NCBI GenBank assembly: GCA_034620365.1
Contig: JAQGEQ010000058.1
Location: forward strand, 496,001-560,000
Origin: Pegea sp. RAD2-039
Lineage: Eukaryota > Chordata > Thaliacea > Salpida > Salpidae
Direction of reading: 5' to 3'
Length of the DNA: 64,000 nt
The translations under genes and the position numbers were made by a program. The notes below the pieces were generated by a model. The model was not told where the DNA came from, made no database searches, and saw only the letters and a program-made list of their open reading frames with translations. Within the stretch, counting starts at the first letter, position 1, and every line of letters begins with the position of its first letter. Below are positions 1 through 14,800 of this stretch, piece after piece.

Positions 1-3000
1 CTCAACTGTTCCATTAGATTTGAAGCAAAACATGAAATGTTCAACTAATTTCATTTCGCATTAGTTGCTTAATTCCAAATGAAATTTTTCTAGAACGTGT
101 AAATTAAGAAATAAAATGTTATATTTTTACAGTTTGTTCAAATCCTAAGGAGCTCGCCAATGGATCTTACAGTCCAATTAAGAAATATTATTTTAATGAA
201 GATCAAATAAACTATGTTTGTGACAAAGGTTATCAAATGTATTATGATGATAAAGACCTTGAGCTTGGTTCTATCAACAATAACTCATCTTCTTCTAATG
301 TATCAAGTTTGTTAACTTGTAAAAATGGAAGTTTTCCCAGTTTTCTAAACATGAAATGTCAAAAAAGTAAGAAACAATAATATATAAAACTAATTTATAT
401 ATTTATAGATTTCTCAACACAAAAATATTGATTATAAATCTTTACATAAAAGCTAAAATAGACTTTTTTTATTCTGAATCATATATAAAGTTAGAAATTG
501 AATTCTTGCGCTTATAAGTAAATGTTAGGTGTTTGATGACAGAAGCTAAATATAACAAAAAATAAACCCAATTATCTGATTGAAACCATTCATAACTTTT
601 ATAAGACTATTTTAAAACTATATAAGCTTAATTTCTGTAAGTCAAAAACGTTTCTGTAATAAGATTCAAGTTTTCTATTTATATGACAAAAACTATTGTT
701 TTCTTGAAAAGTGTGTTCGAATCCTGGGCAGCTAACTGATGGATATTACAACCCTGTTAAAGATAATTATTCTGAAGGAGACACAATATCATATGCATGC
801 AACAAAGGTTTTGAACTTGTTTATGAAAATGAAAAAGGCAATTTTTCTATTATTCTTCGAAAAAACATTACATGCTCAGATGGCAAATTCAACAACAATT
901 TGGATATGAATTGTCGTCAAAGTAACTAAAACTACAATTTGTAATTAAATCAAATAATATTATGTACCCATAATAGAAATATCTACAACTCAGTCTGGTA
1001 ATATTTGAACAACTTTTACAAATTGTAAAACAACTCAATACAAAGTCGAGATTTAAAATCAAATTTACAATTTTTCTTTTCAATTTGTTTATTTCTAATG
1101 TTATATCTGATATTTTATTTTCATTTTGCAAAATTCCTGTTCAATAAGTACACAAATTCAATAATATTTATTTAATATATTTTACAATATTTAGATTATA
1201 CTGCACCAAAACCTATTCTTCATGGCTACTAACGTCCAATTAAAACTAGCTATCTCATATGACTATTTTCATTTTCTCAACTGTTCCATTAAATTAGAAG
1301 CAAAATATGAAATGTTCAACAAATTTCATTTTACATTAGTTGATTAATTCCAAATGAATTTTTTCTAGAACGTGTAAATTAAGAAATAAAATGTTATTTT
1401 TTTACAGTATGTTCAAATCCTAAGGAGCTTGCCAATGGATCTTACAGTCCAATTAAGATATATTATTTTAATGAAGATCAAATAAACTATGTTTGTGACA
1501 AAGGTTTTCAAATGTATTATGATGATAAAGACCTTGAGCTTGGTTCTATCTACAATAACTCATCTTCTTCTAATGTATCAAGTTTGTTAACTTGTAAAAA
1601 TGGAAGTTTTCCCAGTTTTCTAAACATGAAATGTCAAAAAAGTAAGAAATAATAATATATATAAAACTAATTTATATATTTATAGCAATCTCAACACAAA
1701 AATATTGAATATAAATCTTTACATAAAAGCTAAAATAGACTTTTTTTATTCTGAATCATATATAAAGTTAGAAATTGAATTCTTGCAATTTTAAGTAAAT
1801 GTAAACTGTTTAAAATGACAGAAGCTAATTATAACAAAAAATAAACCCAATTATCTAGTTGAAAACATTCATAACTTTTATAAGACTATTTTAAAACTAT
1901 ATAAGCTTAATTTCTGTAAATCAAAAACGTTTTTGTAATAAGATTCTAGTTTTCTATTTATATGACAAAAAATTATTGTTTTCTTGAAAGTGTGTTCGAA
2001 TCCTGGGCAGCTAACTGATGGATATTACAACCCCGTTAAAGATAATTATTCTGAAGGAGATACAATATCATATGCATGCAACAAAGGTTTTGAACTTGTT
2101 TATGAAAATGAAAAAGGCAATTTTTCTATTATTCTTCGAAAAAACATTACATGCTCAGATGGCAAATTCAACAACAATTTGGATATGAATTGTCGTCAAA
2201 GTAACTAAAACTACAATTTATAATTAAATCAAATAATATTATGTATCCATAATAGAAATATCTACAACTCATTCTGGTAATATTTGAACAACTTTTACAA
2301 ATTGTAAAACAACTCAATACAAAGTCGAGATTTAAAATCAAATTTACAAATTTTCTTTTCAATTTGTTTATTTCTAATGTTATATCTGATATTTTATTTT
2401 CAATTTGCAAAATTCCTGTTCAATAAGTACACAAATTCAATAATATTTTTATAATATATTTTACAATATTTAGATTATACTGGACCAAAACCTATTCTTC
2501 GTGGCTACTACCGTCCATTTAAAACTAGCTACCTCCATGGCTTTTTTATTTTTCTCAACTGTTCCATTAAATTAAAAGCAAAATATGAAATGTTCAACTA
2601 ATTTCATTTCACATTAGTTGCTTAATCACAAATGAAATTTTTCTAGAACGTGTAAATTAAGTATAAAATGTTATTTTTTTACAGTGTGTTCAAATCCTAA
2701 GGAGCTTGCCAATGGATCTTACAGTCCAATTAAGAAATATTATTTTAATGAAGATCAAATAAACTATGTTTGTGACAAAGGTTATCAAATGTATTATGAT
2801 GATAAAGACCTTGAGCTTGGTTCTATCAACAATAACTCATCTTCTTCTAATGTATCAAGTTTGTTAACTTGTAAAAATGGAAGTTTTCCCAGTTTTCTAA
2901 ACATGAAATGTCAAAAAAGTAAGAAATAATAGTATATAGAACCAATTTAGATATTTTTAGCTTTCTCAACAGTAAAATATTAAAAATAAAACTTTACATA

Positions 3001-6000
3001 AAATCTAAAATAGACTTTTTTTATTCTGAATCATATATAAAGTTAGAAATTGAATTCTTGCAATTTTAAGTAAATGTAAACTGTTTAAAATGACAGAAGC
3101 TAATTATAACAAAAAATAAACCCAATTATCTAGTTGAAAACATTCATAACTTTTATAAGACTATTTTAAAACTATATAAGCTTAATTTCTGTAAATCAAA
3201 AACGTTTTTGTAATAAGATTCTAGTTTTCTATTTATATGACAAAAAGTATTGTTTTCTTGAAAAGTGTGTTCGAATCCTGGGCAGCTAACTGATGGATAT
3301 TACAACCCCGTTAAAGATAATTATTCTGAAGGAGATACAATATCATATGCATGCAACAAAGGTTTTGAACTTGTTTATGAAAATGAAAAAGGCAATTTTT
3401 CTATTATTTTTCGAAAAAACATTACATGCTCAGATGGCAAATTCAACAACAATTTGGATATGAATTGTCGTCAAAGTAAATAAAACTACAATTTGTAATT
3501 AAATCAAATAATATTATGTATCCATAATAGAAATATCTACAACTCAGTCTGGTAATATTTGAACAACTTTTACAAATTGTAAAATAACTCAATACAAAGT
3601 CGAGATTTAAAATCAAATTTACAATTTTTCTTTTCAATTTGTTGATTTCTAATGTTATATCTGATATTTTATTTTCATTTTGCAAAATTCCTGTTCAATA
3701 AGTACACAAATTCAATAATATTTATATAATATATTTTACAATATTTAGATTATACTGCATCAAAACCTATTCTTCATGGCTACTAACGTCCAATAAAAAC
3801 TAGCTACCTCATATGACTATTTTAATTTTCTCAGCTGTTCCATTAGATTAGAAGCAAAACATGAAATGTTCAACTAATTTCATTTCACATTAGTTGCTTA
3901 ATTCCAAATGAAATTTTTCTAGAACGTGTAATTTAAGTATAAAATGTTATTTCTTTTACAGTTTGTTCAAATCCTAAGGAGCTCGCCAATGGATCTTACA
4001 GTCCAATTAAGAAATATTATTTTAATGAAGATCAAATAAACTATGTTTGTGACAAAGGTTATCAAATGTATTATGATGATAAAGACCTTGAGCTTGGTTC
4101 TATCAACAATAACTCATCTTCTTCTAATGTATCAAGTTTGTTAACTTGTAAAAATGGAAGTTTTCCCAGTTTTCTAAACATGAAATGTCAAAAAAGTAAG
4201 AAATAATAGTATATAGAACCAATTTAGATATTTTTAGCTTTCTCAACAGTAAAATTTTAAAAATAAAACTTTACATAAAATCTAAAATAGACTTTTTTTA
4301 TTCTGAATCATATATAAAGTTAGAAATTGAATTCTTGCAATATTAAGTAAATGTAAACTATTTAAAATGACAGAAGCTAATTATAACAAAAAATAAACCC
4401 AATTATCTAGTTGAAAACATTCATAACTTTTATAAGACTATTTTAAAACTATATAAGCTTAATTTCTGTAAATCAGAAACGTTTTTGTAATAAGATTCTA
4501 GTTTTCTATTTATATGACAAAAATTATTGTTTTCTTGAAAAGTGTGTTCGAATCCTGGGCAGCTAACTGATGGATATTACAACCCCGTTAAAGATAATTA
4601 TTCTGAAGGAGATACAATATCATATGCATGCAACAAAGGTTTTGAACTTGTTTATGAAAATGAAAAAGGCAATTTTTCTATTATTCTTCGAAAAAACATT
4701 ACATGCTCAGATGGCAAATTCAACAACAATTTGGATATGAATTGTCGTCAAAGTAACTAAAACTACAATTTGTAATTAAATCAAATAATATTATGTACCC
4801 ATAATAGAAATATCTACAACTCATTCTGGTAATATTTGAACAACTTTTACAAATTGTAAAACAACTCAATACAAAGTCGAGATTTAAAATCAAATTTACA
4901 AATTTTCTTTTCAATTTGTTTATTTCTAATGTTATATCTGATATTTTATTTTCATTTTGCAAAATTCCTGTTCAATAAGTACACAAATTCAATAATATTT
5001 ATGTAATATATTTTACAATATTTAGATTATACTGCATCAAAACCTATTCTTCATGGATACTAACGTCCAACAAAAACTAGCTACCTCCATGGCTTTTTTA
5101 TTTTTCTCAACTGTTCCATTAAATTAGAAGCAAAATATGAAATGTTCAACTAATTTCATTTCACATTAGTTGCTTAATCACAAATGAAATTTTTTTAGAA
5201 CGTGTAAATTAAGTATAAAATGTTATTTTTTTACAGTTTGTTCAAATCCTAAGGAGCTTGCCAATGGATCTTACAGTCCAATTAAGAAATATTATTTTAA
5301 TGAAGATCAAATAAACTATGTTTGTGACAAAGGTTATCAAATGTATTATGATGATAAAGACCTTGAGCTTGGTTCTATCAACAATAACTCATCTTCTTCT
5401 AATGTATCAAGTTTGTTAACTTGTAAAAATGGAAGTTTTCCCAGTTTTCTAAACATGAAATGTCAAAAAAGTAAGAAATAATAGTATATAGAAGCAATTT
5501 AGATATTTTTAGCTTTCTCAACAGTAAAATATTAAAAATAAAACTTTACATAAAATCTAAAATAGACTTTTTTTATTCTGAATCATATATAAAGTTAGAA
5601 ATTGAATTCTTGCGCTTATAAGTAAATGTAAGATGTTTGATGACGGAAGCTAAATATAACAAAAATAAACCCAATTATCTAGTTGAAAACATTCATAACT
5701 TTTATAAGACTATTTTAAAACTATATAAGCTTAATTTCTGTAAATCAAAAACGTTTTTGTAATAAGTTTCTAGTTTTCTATTTATATGACAAAAAGTATT
5801 GTTTTCTTGAAAAGTGTGTTCGAATCCTGGGCAGCTAACTGATGGATATTACAACCCCGTTAAAGATAATTATTCTGAAGGAGACACAATATCATATGCA
5901 TGCAACAAAGGTTTTGAACTTGTTTATGAAAATGAAAAAGGCAATTTTTCTATTATTTTTCGAAAAAACATTACATGCTCAGATGGCAAATTCAACAACA

Positions 6001-8880
6001 ATTTGGATATGAATTGTCGTCAAAGTAAATAAAACTACAATTTGTAATTAAATCAAATAATATTATGTATCCATAATAGAAATATCTACAACTCAGTCTG
6101 GTAATATTTGAACAACTTTTACAAATTGTAAAATAACTCAATACAAAGTCGAGATTTAAAATCAAATTTACAATTTTTCTTTTCAATTTGTTTATTTCTA
6201 ATGTTATATCTGATATTTTATTTTCATTTTGCAAAATTCCTGTTCAATAAGTACACAAATTCAATAATATTTATATAATATATTTTACAATATTTAGATT
6301 ATACTGCATCAAAACCTATTCTTCATGGATACTAACGTCCAACAAAAACTTGCTACCTCATATGACTATTTTAATTTTCTCAACTGTTCCATTAAATTAG
6401 AAGCAAAATATGAAATGTTCAACTAATTTCATTTCACATTAGTTGCTTAATCACAAATGAAATTTTTCTAGAACGTGTAAATTAAGAAATAAAATGTTAT
6501 TTTTTTACAGTTTGTTCAAATCCTAAGGAGCTCGCCAATGGATCTTACAGTCCAATTAAGAAATATTATTTTAATGAAGATCAAATAAACTATGTTTGTG
6601 ACAAAGGTTATCAAATGTATTATGATGATAAAGACCTTGAGCTTGGTTCTATCAACAATAACTCATCTTCTTCTGATGTATCAAGTTGGTTAACTTGTAA
6701 AAATGGAAGTTTTCCTAGTTTTCTAAACATGAAATGTCAAAAAAGTAAGAAATAATAGTATATAAAACTAAGTTATATATTTATAGCTTTCTCAACACAA
6801 AAATATTGAATATAAATCTTTACATAAAATCTAAAATAGACTTTTTTTATTCTGAATCATATATAAAGTTAGAAATTGAATTCTTGCGCTTATAAGTAAA
6901 TGTAAGATGTTTGATGACGGAAGCTAAATATAACAAAAAATAAACCCAATTATCTAGTTGAAAACATTCATAACATTTATAAGACTATTTTAAAACTGAA
7001 TAAGCTTAATTTCTGTAAATCAAAAACGTTTTTGTAATAAGATTCTAGTTTTCTATTTATATGACAAAAATTATTGTTTTCTTGAAAAGTGTGTTCGAAT
7101 CCTGGGCAGCTAACTGATGGATATTACAACCCCGTTAAAGATAATTATTCTGAAGGAGACACAATATCATATGCATGCAACAAAGGTTTTGAACTTGTTT
7201 ATGAAAATGAAAAAGGCAATTTTTCTATTATTCTTCGAAAAAACATTACATGCTCAGATGGCAAATTCAACAACAATTTGGATATGAATTGTCGTCAAAG
7301 TAACTAAAACTACAATTTGTAATTAAATCAAATAATATTATGTACCCATAATAGAAATATCTACAACTCATTCTGGTAATATTTGAACAACTTTTACAAA
7401 TTGTAAAACAACTCAATACAAAGTCGAGATTTAAAATCAAATTTACAAATTTTCTTTTCAATTTGTTTATTTCTAATGTTATATCTGATATTTTATTTTC
7501 ATTTTGCAAAATTCCTGTTCAATAAGTACACAAATTCAATAATATTTATATAATATATTTTACAATATTTAGATTATACTGCACCAAAACCTATTCTTCG
7601 TGGCTACTACCGTCCATTTAAAACTAGCTACCTCCACGGCTTTTTTATTTTTCTCAACTGTTCCATTAGATTAGAAGCAAAATATGAAATGTTCAACTAA
7701 TTTCATTTCACATTAGTTGCTTAATCACAAATGAAATTTTTCTAGAACGTGTAAATTAAGTATAAACTGTTATTTTTTTACAGTTTGTTCAAATCCTAAG
7801 GAGCTTGCCAATGGATCTTACAGTCCAATTAAGAAATATTATTTTAATGAAGATCAAATAAACTATGTTTGTGACAAAGGTTATCAAATGTATTATGATG
7901 ATAAAGACCTTGAGCTTGGTTCTATCAACAATAACTCATCTTCTTCTAATGTATCAAGTTTGTTAACTTGTAAAAATGGAAGTTTTCCCAGTTTTCTAAA
8001 CATGAAATGTCAAAAAAGTAAGAAATAATAGTATATAGAACCAATTTAGATATTTTTAGCTTTCTCAACAGTAAAATATTAAAAATAAAGCTTTACATAA
8101 AATCTAAAATAGACTTTTTTTATTCTGAATCATATATAAAGTTAGAAATTGAATTCTTGCAATTTTAAGTAAATGTAAACTGTTTAAAATGACAGAAGCT
8201 AATTATAACAAAAAATAAACCCAATTATCTAGTTGAAAACATTCATAACTTTTATAAGACTATTTTAAAACTATATAAGCTTAATTTCTGTAAATCAAAA
8301 ACGTTTTTGTAATAAGATTCTAGTTTTCTATTTATATGACAAAAATTATTGTTTTCTTGAAAAGTGTGTTCGAATCCTGGGCAGCTAACTGATGGATATT
8401 ACAACCCCGTTAAAGATAATTATTCTGAAGGAGATACAATATCATATGCATGCAACAAAGGTTTTGAACTTTTTTATGAAAATGAAAAAGGCAATTATTC
8501 TATTATTCTTCGAAAAAACATTACATGCTCAGATGGCAAATTCAAAAACAATTTGGATATGAATTGTCGTCAAGGTAACTAAAACTATAATTTGTAGTTA
8601 AATCAAATAATATTATGTATCCATAATCTAAATATGTAAAACTCAGTGTGGTAATATTTGAATATCTTATACAACTTGTAAAACAAATCATTACAAAGTC
8701 GAAATTTAAAATCAAATTTACAATTTTTCTTTTCAATTTGTTTATTTCTAATGTTATATCTGATATTTTATCTTCATTTTGCAAAATTCCTGTTCAATAA
8801 GTTGACAACTTTGATAATATTCTTCCTATCATTGTATTTGCTAAAAACTATATCAAACAATCAAGACTAGCTTGAATTCA
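1..8880 (+). repeat. Tandem array of ~1.275-kb b+c CCP exon cassettes in locus A (7 units, open to the left)
   Basis: Seven head-to-tail units of about 1,275 bp. Each has a type-b CCP exon, an intron of about 345 bp, a type-c CCP exon, and then an intron that carries a relic of exon type a. The b exons start at 133, 1408, 2685, 3962, 5237, 6511 and 7784. The c exons start at 712, 1991, 3266, 4543, 5815, 7090 and 8365. Introns are almost as similar between units as exons, which points to recent amplification or ongoing homogenisation. The last unit (7784-8880) is the most diverged, as expected at an array edge. Odd and even units differ consistently. The array runs off the left edge, so seven is a minimum. 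Confidence 0.93.
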
Positions 8881-11800
8881 TTGATGTTACTTTTGCAGTA
8901 TGTTCCGTTTCTCAATTAAACACATCGGGACCTTACAGTACAGATAAACCAGTTTACTATGGTGGAGAAAAGATTACTATCAAGTGTGACAAAGGATTTC
9001 AACTTTATTATAAATATTATGACTCTGAGAATGGCTATGTATATGTTCGTTATGAAGACGGACTTAGAAAAACAACAAATATTAACTGCTATGACGGATA
9101 TATTGTTTTGAATAATTCATATTCGTTGACTGGAATCACTTGTGAACCAAGTAACTATTTCTATTCTTGTATTCAAGCTTTGGCAACATAAACAAATAAT
9201 TTCTATTACACTAATCTACTTAACATTAAAGATTCAGTTAAGTTTAACTTAAACATCAAACGTTATATAATTTAAAGTAACCATTAGTTTCGAACGAAAA
9301 CTTTTCAGTTTCAACCATTAATAACAATCTTTTTATATAAAAAGAGATTTGTTACGATCCGTGGTGATGAAATAAGATTCAATAATTATTTTTTTTTGAT
9401 AAATTAATCCATTGAAGTTTACAAAACTTTGCAGTAGCTTCATTTACTTCAAACTTTTTTAAATATTAATTTACTGCTTTGGATTGTTCTTTAGATGAAA
9501 GATTTTGATGAATTGTTTTCAGAAAATTATTTTTATTCAAAATTCAGATATTTCATACGTTTAGCTTATTTTGTATTTTCATTAAAATTGTTTTCCTATT
9601 GTAAAATTCTTTTTACAAAACTTGTATCATCAAAAAAATTTTTGAAATGTTTTTAAGACCATTGACAACTTTTGAATTGTATCTATAGTATAAGTAAATC
9701 AAAAACTGAAATATTTTTTGTCCTACAGTTCTATTTAACAAGTAATCATAATGTAAATATGTAAATTTAGATCTCAAAAGGGTCGAACATCTTTTTACAA
9801 ATTGTTAAAGAATCATTACAAAGTTGAAATTTAAAATCAAATTTACAATTTTTCTTTTCAATTTGTTTATTTCTAATGTTGTATCTGATATTTTATTTTC
9901 ATTTTGCAAAATTCCTGTTCGATAAGTACACAAATTCAATAATATTTATATAATATATTTTACAATATTTAGATTATACTACACCAAAACCTATTCTTCA
10001 TGGCTACTAACGTCCATTTATAACTAGCTACCTCCATGGCTTTTTTATTTTTCTCAACTGTTCCATTAGATTACCTCTAATATCTATCCATTAGATATGT
10101 AATTAAATAATATTAAGTAACATAATAATAATATGTTAACTTCGGTGTGGTAATATTTAAACATCTTTTTACAAATTGTACATTCAAGTTTTGACAACAT
10201 CAGCAAATCATTTCTATTACACTAATCCACTTAACATTAAAGATTCGTTTAAGATTAACCAAAACAACAAAAGTTGTATAATTAATAGTAACCATTAGTT
10301 TCGAACAAAAACTTTTCAGTTTCAACCATTAATAACAATCTTTCTATATAAAAAGAGATTTGTTACGATCCGTGGTGATGAAATAAGATTTAATATTTCT
10401 TTTTTTTTTTATTAATTAATCCATTGAAGTATACAAAACTTTGAAGTAGCCTTTTAAACTTTGAAGTTTTTTAAAAATCCTTATTTATTCATTTAGATTG
10501 TTTCTTAGATGAAAGATTTCATGCATTTCGGGTAGATTCTATATTCACGTAAACTCTTTTTACAATCATTGAAATCTCATGATTTGTATTTCTATTAAAT
10601 GAATAAACTGAAAAAATCTTATGTTTCTTGTTTAATTGATGATTGTAATTTGAATTGGAATTGTTGTTGTAATAACTTTCAAAACTAAACCATCATGAAG
10701 CATTTGACTAATCATATTTGTTTACATTTGCAGAAATGTACTTTTATAATTTTACACAAATATATCAAGGTGTTAAAGTTGAAAATCTATCTACTATCCT
10801 CAAAAATCATCTTTCTAAATCATTTCAATCAGATCAATATAAAAGTTCAATAACCAATCTTGTTTTTTTTCCAAATCACAAAAAAGAAACATTTGTTACT
10901 GCGAGATCAACAAACTCAAAAGAAGTTTTTATATCGTGAGTTTTTTTTTTGATTATTTATTGAGTAGCACCATATTCAAACTTCTTTAGTTATAATTTAA
11001 AGATAAAATTTTAATTAGTGCTCAAGATGTACATAAGTTTAAATTGAATTTTTTATGAATTTATGAATTTTATGTTAAATACAACTAAGGTCGAAACAAA
11101 GGTAATTTTCAGGTTAATTGATAAAGATTATTGATTCAAAAAACCTTAGTACACTCATCATCTTACAATTTAATTTTAATGTTAGCACTTTTATTTTTCT
11201 ACTTTTTTAAATTTCAATTTTTTAAATTTCAAACTTTGATAATTCAAGTTACGTTCTTGAATTGGATTCTGATGTTTCGTATTCTAACTTGATGGAAAAT
11301 TATTTGGAATACAACAGATACAACCCTATGGAAGGACTAAGCAACAAACCTTTCGGTAATTCATTAATACCATGTAATAATTGATTAAAAACTAATAGAA
11401 TAATTAAAGTCTTAATCAGTAATAAATTTTACAAATATCTTAAGAAACCAATAGATGACTTTAAATATTTTCTAGTTGCTTGCTCGGAAAAGGCAATTAA
11501 AGGTTTCAAATTTCCATTCACAGTTGCTAACTCAGTTGCTTATTCTGAGGAAAAATGTCCAAACGGTAAGTTTTTAATACAATTTGAAAAAGAATTGTTC
11601 AATTAATAATAATAAAACAATTTGTAGGTCAGGCAAAAGCAGTCATCAAATGTGCTTTAAATAAAAACAATTATAATTCTGAATTTGATCCATCAACCAT
11701 AAAAGAAACAGATTGTAAAGCTACAGTGTCGTCACTGTTGTCTGAAGTGAGTTAATTCTTACTTATCATGTTTTTATTGCTAGAATATTAGTTATTGCAT

Positions 11801-14800
11801 CTTCAAATATTGATTAATCTTACTAAATAAACAAATTTTTCATTTATAATTAATAAATGATTATATTGACTTTTAGATTAGTGAAATAACATTCAATATA
11901 TCTCAAACAAGCGATGTAATTAGTAATCTAGCCACAATTGTTACTACCTCAAATATCACTTCTAAAGATATCTCAGAAGTTGTTGATATTCTAAACAAGG
12001 CACTAGAAAATGTTGAAGATGAAAAAGTAATTTACAAATCTTTTATTTTGAAAATTCAAAGATCAAACATTTATATTAACATCTAGATCTTATAATCTAT
12101 TAAATTTTACCAAGATCTTAAATGATTAAACTCTTATAAACAAAATTATTCTTTAGTTATATTGGTTGGTTTCACTGAAGCAATCAGTTTGTTTCTTGGT
12201 TAATTTATTTATACCTTAGATTTTTGTTTTATAATCAAATTGATTTTAATATCAGTAAAATGTCTTTGAATATAGATAGACATTGAAACACTTGAATCAG
12301 TTACTCAAGTAGCATCTGAACTTAGTAAAGGTACGAGTGCTGAAAGTAAACAAGTTTCTCTTGAACCTTCACAGCAACAAACCATTATTAAAACCATTAA
12401 CAAAGTTGCTGATCATATAAAGTTGGATTCTAGTACTGGAAAAATTGAAATTATAACTGATAACATTCAGTTAAAAGTAAATCGTCTTAAAAGTTTAACT
12501 CGTTAATAAGTAACTTTTCATCTTTAAGGTTGAAAAACCTAAAGCAAATATTGATAAATTATCATACGCTCCACTTTGGATTGATTCCAACACTCAAATT
12601 TATCACCTAAACATCACTGCTGAGATTCCACAAAATTTACGTTCAAATAAGAATCTAAAAGTAATATTCACTTATTTTGATGATCACAGTTTGTTTGGAA
12701 CAACAGACGTCGATAAGGTTTGTTTTTATATTATAAATCTCAGAAAAAAACATTGTTTGAATAAAAAAAAACACATTAAGTTTTGATAATTACACTTAAA
12801 CAAACTAAATATCTTCAAAAATATCAAAACTTCTGATATTATATTTTACTCTTAATTAAATGCTTTATTTACTGTTGTTATCATCTCAAATTTGTGTCCT
12901 CTTTTAATCTCGAAATTATAAACTTCAAGTGAATTTGTAGTTATTCTATCTAATATAGTTTGGTATCAGCTTCTTAAAGTTTATTAATATTAATATTCAC
13001 TCATACTTCCTTTTCTTATTCTTGAAAAGTCAAGTGCTACCAAATCAATTATCATATGATACCAATTACTTCAAGTCAGCAACAGATGTAAGCTGTTTAA
13101 CTTTTTGAAGGTGATATCAGCAAGACTTTTTCTAGAAGCGCCAATAAGAGAAAAGAGAAATGTCAACGATAACAAATTAAGCACTAATGTCACAATTGTT
13201 CACTCAAGCCAGTCTGGGGCTTTTGGAAAAGGAAAAGTCGAAAAAGATAAACTTGATGTGAGTAATCGTAGAAATGTTTTTGTAGAAATCAGAAAGGTTA
13301 TAAGCTTTAAGTCTTATTTAATAATTTGTGTAAGCTCTAATCACTTATACAAAACTTACATAGGTCTTCAATAAAACATAAAATCATTTTTATAACTCAT
13401 CAAAGAAAAATTTGACTCAGATTTTCATTTCAGGTAATTTATTTAGAGCAAGAATGTGTTTACTGGGATGAAACTAACTTGAAATGGTCAAATTTTGGAT
13501 GCTGTTTAGAGATCAGTAATGATCAACCTGTCTGTAGATGTGATCACACCACTAATTTTGCTCTTATTGTGGTTTGTACTTCATTTGTAATTTGCTTTCC
13601 TATCAACTTTATTTGTTGTTTTATTTGTAATATAAATGTTTCACTCAAAATATATAATTGTAATCTTCCAACAGACTCCAAGTGTACAACCCAAAGATAT
13701 TACTTTAGATGTTTTCAGCATGGTAGCTCTAATATTATCAGTTATGGGTATTTTTTTCACAACTTGTATATATCTTTATGACTCGTAAGTCAATAATCTT
13801 TCTACTAATTATTTTGGAAACAATTAAATGCATATTAAAAAAGATATTTACAGAAAGTTACGGCAAAAGCAATGGACAAAAATTCAGATCAATATTTATT
13901 TCAACCTGCTACTTGCTTATATCATATTTCTATCAGGTGTAAACATGGTAGATGACACAATCACTTGCAATGTCATTACTTGCTTATTACATTACTTTTT
14001 CTTGGTAGCATGGTTATGGATAGGTATCTATGGATATAAGCTGTACTACACTCTCGTTAAAGTAATTATAAAATGTCAAATATTTTTTATTAGTTATGCA
14101 GTAGACTCGAGCATAATATAACCTTTGATTGTTTTTCTATGCTACAATAGAATGCTTTAAATGTTGTTTTAGATATTTAGTAAAGAAAGTGACCATTTTT
14201 TGCTAAAATGTCATATTTTCTCATATGGAATTCCTTTGATTATTGTGGCTATCAATTCTTCTATTACTTACGGAAAACTCGATCAAGAATATCAAGTCAA
14301 TTTATGTGATAAAAGCAAGTTGACTTTTTTAAAAATAGTTTGAAGATTAATTTTGTTATGTCTATTTATGAAATTTTTGGCATCTGCTTGATTATCATAT
14401 CAGAGTATTACGATTTATCTATCATATAATTTAGTGATCAAATAAGTTTCAAATCCCAAACACTTATTAAAGTTCAGCTTTCTCTTTCAGAGATTGCTTT
14501 CGAGTCTCGATATTATAAATCACATTATCGTGCTTCACACATGTGCTGGTTACACAGTTACTCCTTGTATATTGGATTTCTAGCCATCATTGCTATTATA
14601 TTATGTTACAATACATTCGTATGTATTTGTGTGATGAGAGAAACAACAATAAAAAGAAATAAAGTAAAAATGTTAATCTTAAATCGATGAGTTCTCATCA
14701 GATTTTGTAATTATTTAAGAAGTCAAATAAACTTATTAAAGAAATATTTAGTTGTAAGAAAAGTCAACTAAAGTTTATCACGTTTTTGTCAAGATAACAT

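Noticed and set aside
711..929. CCP exons as separate small genes
   Set aside because: They lack real start codons, begin right after acceptor AGs, end at donors in phase 1 and repeat in an ordered series. They are exons of one receptor gene.
889..1131. Recurrent minus-strand 80-96 aa open frames in every cassette (also at 2168, 3443, 4720, 5992, 7267, 8542, 22953, 31732, 32996, 34217 and 47887)
   Set aside because: They cover intron between exon c and the next relic and part of exon c in antisense. They recur only because the cassette is duplicated, have no splice or start context and resemble no family I know.
1..8880. CRISPR-like or satellite array
   Set aside because: The repeat is 1.27 kb, contains coding exons with splice sites and sits in an animal gene. 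It is an exon-cassette duplication.
13036..13110. Possible extra GAIN exon at about 13036-13087 followed by a 23-nt intron
   Set aside because: The candidate frame cannot be joined to the preceding exon in phase. Joining 12717 directly to 13111 keeps phase 0 and gives a normal GAIN-to-GPS length, so the stretch is treated as intron.
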